Shown: piece after piece, positions 30,781 to 34,254 of the stretch | Position numbering within the stretch: position 1 is the first letter of the stretch | Layout: every line of letters starts with the position of its first letter | From: Phlegmacium glaucopus | Taxonomy: Eukaryota > Basidiomycota > Agaricomycetes > Agaricales > Cortinariaceae | DNA length: 34,254 nucleotides | Reading direction: 5' to 3' | NCBI GenBank assembly: GCA_015039465.1 | Contig: MU130477.1 | Location: forward strand, 1,109,460 to 1,143,713 | Program-made: the position numbers and the translations under genes | The notes under the pieces: model-generated | Seen by the model: the letters and a program-made list of their open reading frames with translations, nothing else | The model's database searches: none | Told to the model about the DNA's origin: nothing

Positions 30781-31447
30781 CAAGGGGGGCCCGGGCCGTT
30801 GTTCCGTGACCTGAGGTAGGAGGGGGGGGGGTCCAGCCTGAAGGGCTTAATTTTTTTACTAAAACCATATATTTAGGGCTATCTGGGCTATTCCCCGGCC
30901 TTGTAAGGTATTTAAAGGGCTCCTGAGGCCATCCTGACCAGCTTTTGATGATAATAAAAATATTTAGCCATTTTTTGACATAAATTTAACACAAGAAATC
31001 TCCAAAAAACATAAGAAATCTCCGAAAACATTAGAGATATGTTCTCGGAGATTTCCCATCACAGAGAATTACCATTTTGGGCAGAAACATACTGTTGAAA
31101 TTTGTAATGTCGGTTTGAAGTATACGTATCTAGACGAGAGCGCTAACGACGTGGAGCTTAAGCTAGAGGGGGAATCCGCAGTATATTGGTTCAAACCGAT
31201 GGGGTATTCCGTCCCCAAAGGTTTAGTACTTATACATATGTGTCGTGGCTATGTAGATACGAGTACATATCGCTATTGGCTACTTATTCCTGCTATCTAC
31301 TCTGGTCCATATCGATACGATCAGCTCGCACTGTAACTGATAATTTCAACACATACCTTATTTGGGGGGGAGGGAGGGGGGTCAGCCCTCCAGCCCTTAA
31401 AAAATTTACCTACCCCGGGCAATTTTAGCAATCCCGGGCCCCCCTTG
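30781..31447. mobile_element. hAT-like non-autonomous element with GC-rich ends
   Basis: 667 bases with perfect 15-base inverted ends CAAGGGGGGCCCGGG, flanked by identical ATCTTGAT (30773-30780 and 31448-31455), a hAT-type 8-base duplication. Subterminal G-runs occur on the left (AGGAGGGGGGGGGTCCAGCC) and C-runs on the right. Near the middle is a hairpin, GAAATCTCCGAAAACAT with ATGTTCTCGGAGATTTC at about 31014-31058. Open frames inside (for example 31115-31336) have no recognisable features. It lies just upstream of the transposase start. Confidence 0.82.
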
Positions 31448-31455
31448 ATCTTGAT

Positions 31456-31696
31456 TAGGCTATTCTTGAATATTTTAATTTTAATTTTGCTACCGAATGG
31501 GCTCTTACATAGCATGTAGTTAATGCCCATATGCACTGTTGATAAGTCAAATTTGGTCAACTTGCATCTGATTACTGACTACAGCACTGTTGAAATAATT
31601 TTGCAGATAGTTGGCAGCTAGAACAATATAGTATTAGTATCTCAACTTGTATAGGAAGTTGATTTTATTGATTTTAAGTGCCTAGAACAATAGTAA
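31456..31696. other. Spacer upstream of RNase H copy 2
   Basis: AT-rich with no gene. The unique sequence ends where the RNase H segmental repeat begins at about 31697. The dyad and TATA box of copy 1 have no equivalent here. Confidence 0.35.
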
Positions 31697-33190
31697 GTAC
31701 AGCTACAAAATATATTATTCTATTTTATCCATTCTTACAAGTGAGAGGAACTGACTCATCCAGTTGTGGTTGTTTGTTTGTTTACCAGACGCCACAGCTA
31801 TTGTTAATATAGATAGCGTGGTGCGATATCCTTTGTTTCTTTCATACTTATTCACAACATGGATCATCCAAACATCAAACAGCGCAAATTTTCTTTTTGC
31901 CCGAGACTCTCCTCAGCTTTGGATCTCGACGAGCTTATCGTTCAATGCCCTGATTGCACTACATTCTGCGCCGCCTGTTGTAAGCATGACTCCTTTGGCG
32001 GAGATATGTACAAACCAGAAAAAGATGTTTGCCACCACCTTCGACTCGCCTTCACCGATGGCGCTTGTTCTAACAACGGTCAGGGAAATGCTAAGGCTGG
32101 ACTCGGAATTGTCATCGGCGATGATCCATATTCCTGGAGTATTACCGTCGATGATACTATGGACTCTGCTCGGCGAACCAATCAACGTGCCGAGTTGCTG
32201 GCGGCCATCGAAGGCTTGAAGATGCACGAGCTAGTGCGCTCATGTATGGGAGGTGAAGTCAACCACGGCAGTTCGAAGGTTCGCCGAAATGCCAAAGAAG
32301 ATTATGATGCCGCATATGTCATCGTCACTGATTCCGAGTATGTGGTGAAAGGAATCACAGAATGGTTTCCCGAGTGGCAAGTAAGTTTTTTGTCGTTCAG
32401 TTCAAACTTCTACCATATCCAATACTAATTGAATTGTTTGTAGAGCAGAGGGTGGCGCAGAACAGATGGTAAACGACCTTCAAACCTTGACTTGTTTATG
32501 AAACTGGACGAATACACCACGACCTTGGAGCAGAAGCGCATCGCGGTTGGATTTTGGCATGTTCCACGAGCTTACAACTACAGGGCCGATAAGCTTGCGA
32601 AGGAAGCTATGAGAGTTTAAACAGGAGTCAGCCCTTTTTTTATCTTATCAACTTGCCCAAGTTATTTGTAGATTATACGTGTTATTATTCCCTTTGAGAT
32701 TCCACTCAAGATAATGCTTTTTACCTTACTTTGAAATAAAGCGCATAATATTGTATATAGAAGTATTCTCAACGCTTACGTAGCATTGCTTCCTGGATAA
32801 TGACATCCCTTGTTCGCAACGCCTACGGAGGAGTAGTTGCCTTTTTTCGACTTTTAGTAAGACACTGTTCTGAGTCTTTATCTCGGCATATATATATTAT
32901 AAAGATACCAGAGGGGACAGCAAGAATGCGCGCCTTGCTAACCTTGTTATACTTTTGTTAATTATTATTGAGATCTGAGAATTCAATGGCGGAATAATTT
33001 GAACGAACCGTTGACCGTTTATGTAACATTACTAATTGCGGACAAAGTCAAGAAAGCACAGAAGACATACCAAAGCCAAGGTAAATCTGTCACTCAGAAA
33101 ACAAAGGATTCGGAAACGACTACACGAAATAACACAGGGTTGCGAATGTTTTGGTATGTAAAGAGGAAGATGTTGGAATACTTCGCAGCT
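31697..33190 (+). repeat. RNase H segmental repeat, copy 2
   Basis: Direct repeat of 11121-12650 (see there). Copy 2 has about 70 extra bases in the leader (around 31748-31790) and 12 extra codons in the gene. The two copies lie 20.6 kb apart in the same orientation and enclose NLR2 and the transposon nest. Confidence 0.75.
31859..32620 (+). CDS. RNase H1-type protein, copy 2
   Basis: Exons 31859-32380 and 32444-32620 (intron 63 bases, GTAAGT..TAG), 232 residues. Catalytic set complete: FTDGACSNNG, RAELLAAIEG, TDSEYVVKG, YNYRADKLA. The N-terminal Cys/His cluster is kept (CPDCTTFCAACCKH). It differs from copy 1 by insertions near HDSFGGDMYKPE and HELVRSCMGGEVNH and by scattered substitutions, many conservative. 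The frame is intact in both exons, suggesting that the copy is or was under selection, although its upstream region differs from copy 1. Confidence 0.88.
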
Positions 33191-33347
33191 AGAGCAAAGA
33201 AATAGTAAGTCTCAACTCTTTGGTAAAAGTTGTATATTAATTGTTATACCTAGAGCAAAGAAATAGTAACTAGATATATGTTAGATGAATTAATTAATGT
33301 AATAAACGAGGGAACTCACGTCTCAACTCTTTGGTAAAAGTTGAGAC
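33189..33347. repeat. Short direct repeats and a hairpin after RNase H copy 2
   Basis: CTAGAGCAAAGAAATAGTAA occurs at 33189 and 33250. GTCTCAACTCTTTGGTAAAA followed by GTTG occurs at 33209 and 33320, and the second instance forms the inverted repeat GTCTCAACT...AGTTGAGAC (33320-33347). The copies overlap an imperfect duplication. Role unknown. Confidence 0.6.
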
Positions 33348-33456
33348 ATGCTACAGTAAATCCGTGACTAATGAATGTGACTGTTCCGTGACACAAAATA
33401 AAAACGAATGATAAGATGTAATATAAGATAAGAGATTAAGAGAAGAATTCAACGAG

Positions 33457-34150
33457 TCAAAACTCGTATACCTCAACACTCCCGACGATACCCGACATCA
33501 GCAGAGCTCTGGTCTACGCCGTAAACGACATCCGCATAACAGCGTTAAATATGTTTTGGGGCCTTTCTATGTGACCCTCCGCGACTTTGCGCAGTAACAT
33601 ATAGAACCTACGTGCTTTTTAAATACCGAATGGAAACCACCATTTAGTTTATGGGATCAACTCCCAAAGACGCTGCGCCTGACCCGTCCTGTTTTCGTAG
33701 CGGTGAGCTAAAGCCCTATAAGAAAAGTAAAGCCCATACCTCGCTAAAACACCTCGAGCTTCTTTGTCGTGTAATAGCGGAATAGCTCATGACTCCGGCT
33801 TATGTAACGCGTTTGAGTACGTCGTTTCCTTCCCAACACCGAAGCTTCGAAGTAGTTGCTCTAGTCTCCACTTGTCCTCTTTGGATACTGATAGTTAACA
33901 CTATTAGTCCCTCGATAACGCGAACGCTTTCTGTTATTTAAAGTGAGTGCTTGCTTTGTATAGCTAGAGGCCATAGTGAAGTAGGCCCTTCGACACCTTC
34001 TAGTTTTTTATCGGTAGTTTATATATGGCTGACTTCTTTTACATAGCCTATATAAGTGGTTTGGCGAGCGCGCAGGTTTTAAGCACCCGAAACAACTTTT
34101 CGACCCCAACCCCCTCGAATTCTTCCTGGCACAAATTTGAGTCAGCATTG
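33457..34150 (-). pseudogene. Decayed gene of unknown family
   Basis: On the minus strand a single frame from a plausible acceptor (TTAACTATCAG ending at 33888) down to 33457 reads like a real protein broken by four in-frame stops: KEDKWRLEQLLRSFGVGKET, AIPLLHDKEARGVLARYGLY, LAHRYENRTGQAQRLWELIP, TKWWFPFGI, KARRFYMLLRKVAEGHIERP, QNIFNAVMRMSFTA, and LLMSGIVGSVEVYEF before the last stop. Upstream, 33900-34150 yields further protein-like pieces (EFEGVGVEKLFRVLKTCALA) with many stops. I do not recognise the family. The composition is less AT-rich than the adjacent segment. Confidence 0.4.
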
Positions 34151-34254
34151 TTGTTCTTCTTCGGAATAACAAACTAGCTATTGCGCTAGTCGTGCAAGCA
34201 GTAGTGTACTGCTAACGCGTGTGCTGTACTCATAGTTGCCTCAGAGTGAGCTCC

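Noticed and set aside
1..34254. CRISPR arrays, rRNA and tRNA genes
   Set aside because: No regularly spaced identical repeats with unique spacers, no rRNA-like sequence and no tRNA cloverleaf recognised. A tRNA could have been missed without a covariance-model scan.

Overview
This is a piece of a filamentous fungal nuclear genome, most likely an agaricomycete basidiomycete. Genes carry several short GT..AG introns (about 47-67 bases). It also contains NB-ARC/TPR proteins, free-standing RNase H genes, and Harbinger, hAT, pogo and LTR element types that are common in that group. I have no species-level evidence.

Layout. 1-3530: the 5' part of an NB-ARC/TPR (NLR-like) gene on the minus strand, running off the left edge, head-to-head with the remnant of a coiled-coil gene. 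3769-9823: an ordinary gene block with an uncharacterised 792-residue protein (+), a DUF427 protein (-) and a PLP-binding YggS/PLPBP-family protein (+). 10199-10998: a pogo/Tc1-mariner-like non-autonomous element. 11121-12650: an intron-containing RNase H gene and its conserved flanks. 14010-18113: an inverted second copy of the left-hand locus, again a coiled-coil remnant (-) beside an NB-ARC/TPR gene (+), this time complete through its repeats.

18114-31456 is a transposon nest, AT-rich and poor in CpG in most places. It holds a non-LTR retrotransposon RNase H remnant, six short LTR-like units sharing about 10-base termini (two nested inside others), a hAT-type MITE with an 8-base target duplication, two long palindromes, a decayed retroelement fragment, and a CpG-richer stretch with a TATA box and 109-base repeats. 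A two-gene PIF/Harbinger element follows (Myb/SANT-like gene +, DDE transposase -), with the transposase split by an LTR-like insertion. A second hAT-like element closes the nest. 31697-33190 repeats the RNase H segment in direct orientation, and the right end carries a decayed unidentified gene on the minus strand.

The housekeeping-type genes are intact. The transposon genes are decayed, partly by changes consistent with CGA to TGA. The most interesting unit is the inverted duplication of an NLR-like gene paired with a coiled-coil gene. In both copies a cationic N-terminus and a conserved GG-[ST]-F motif precede the NTPase, and the N-terminal region carries a duplicated intron-plus-exon unit. 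Exon boundaries were deduced by hand from splice signals, reading frame and comparison between paralogs; no alignment software was used.
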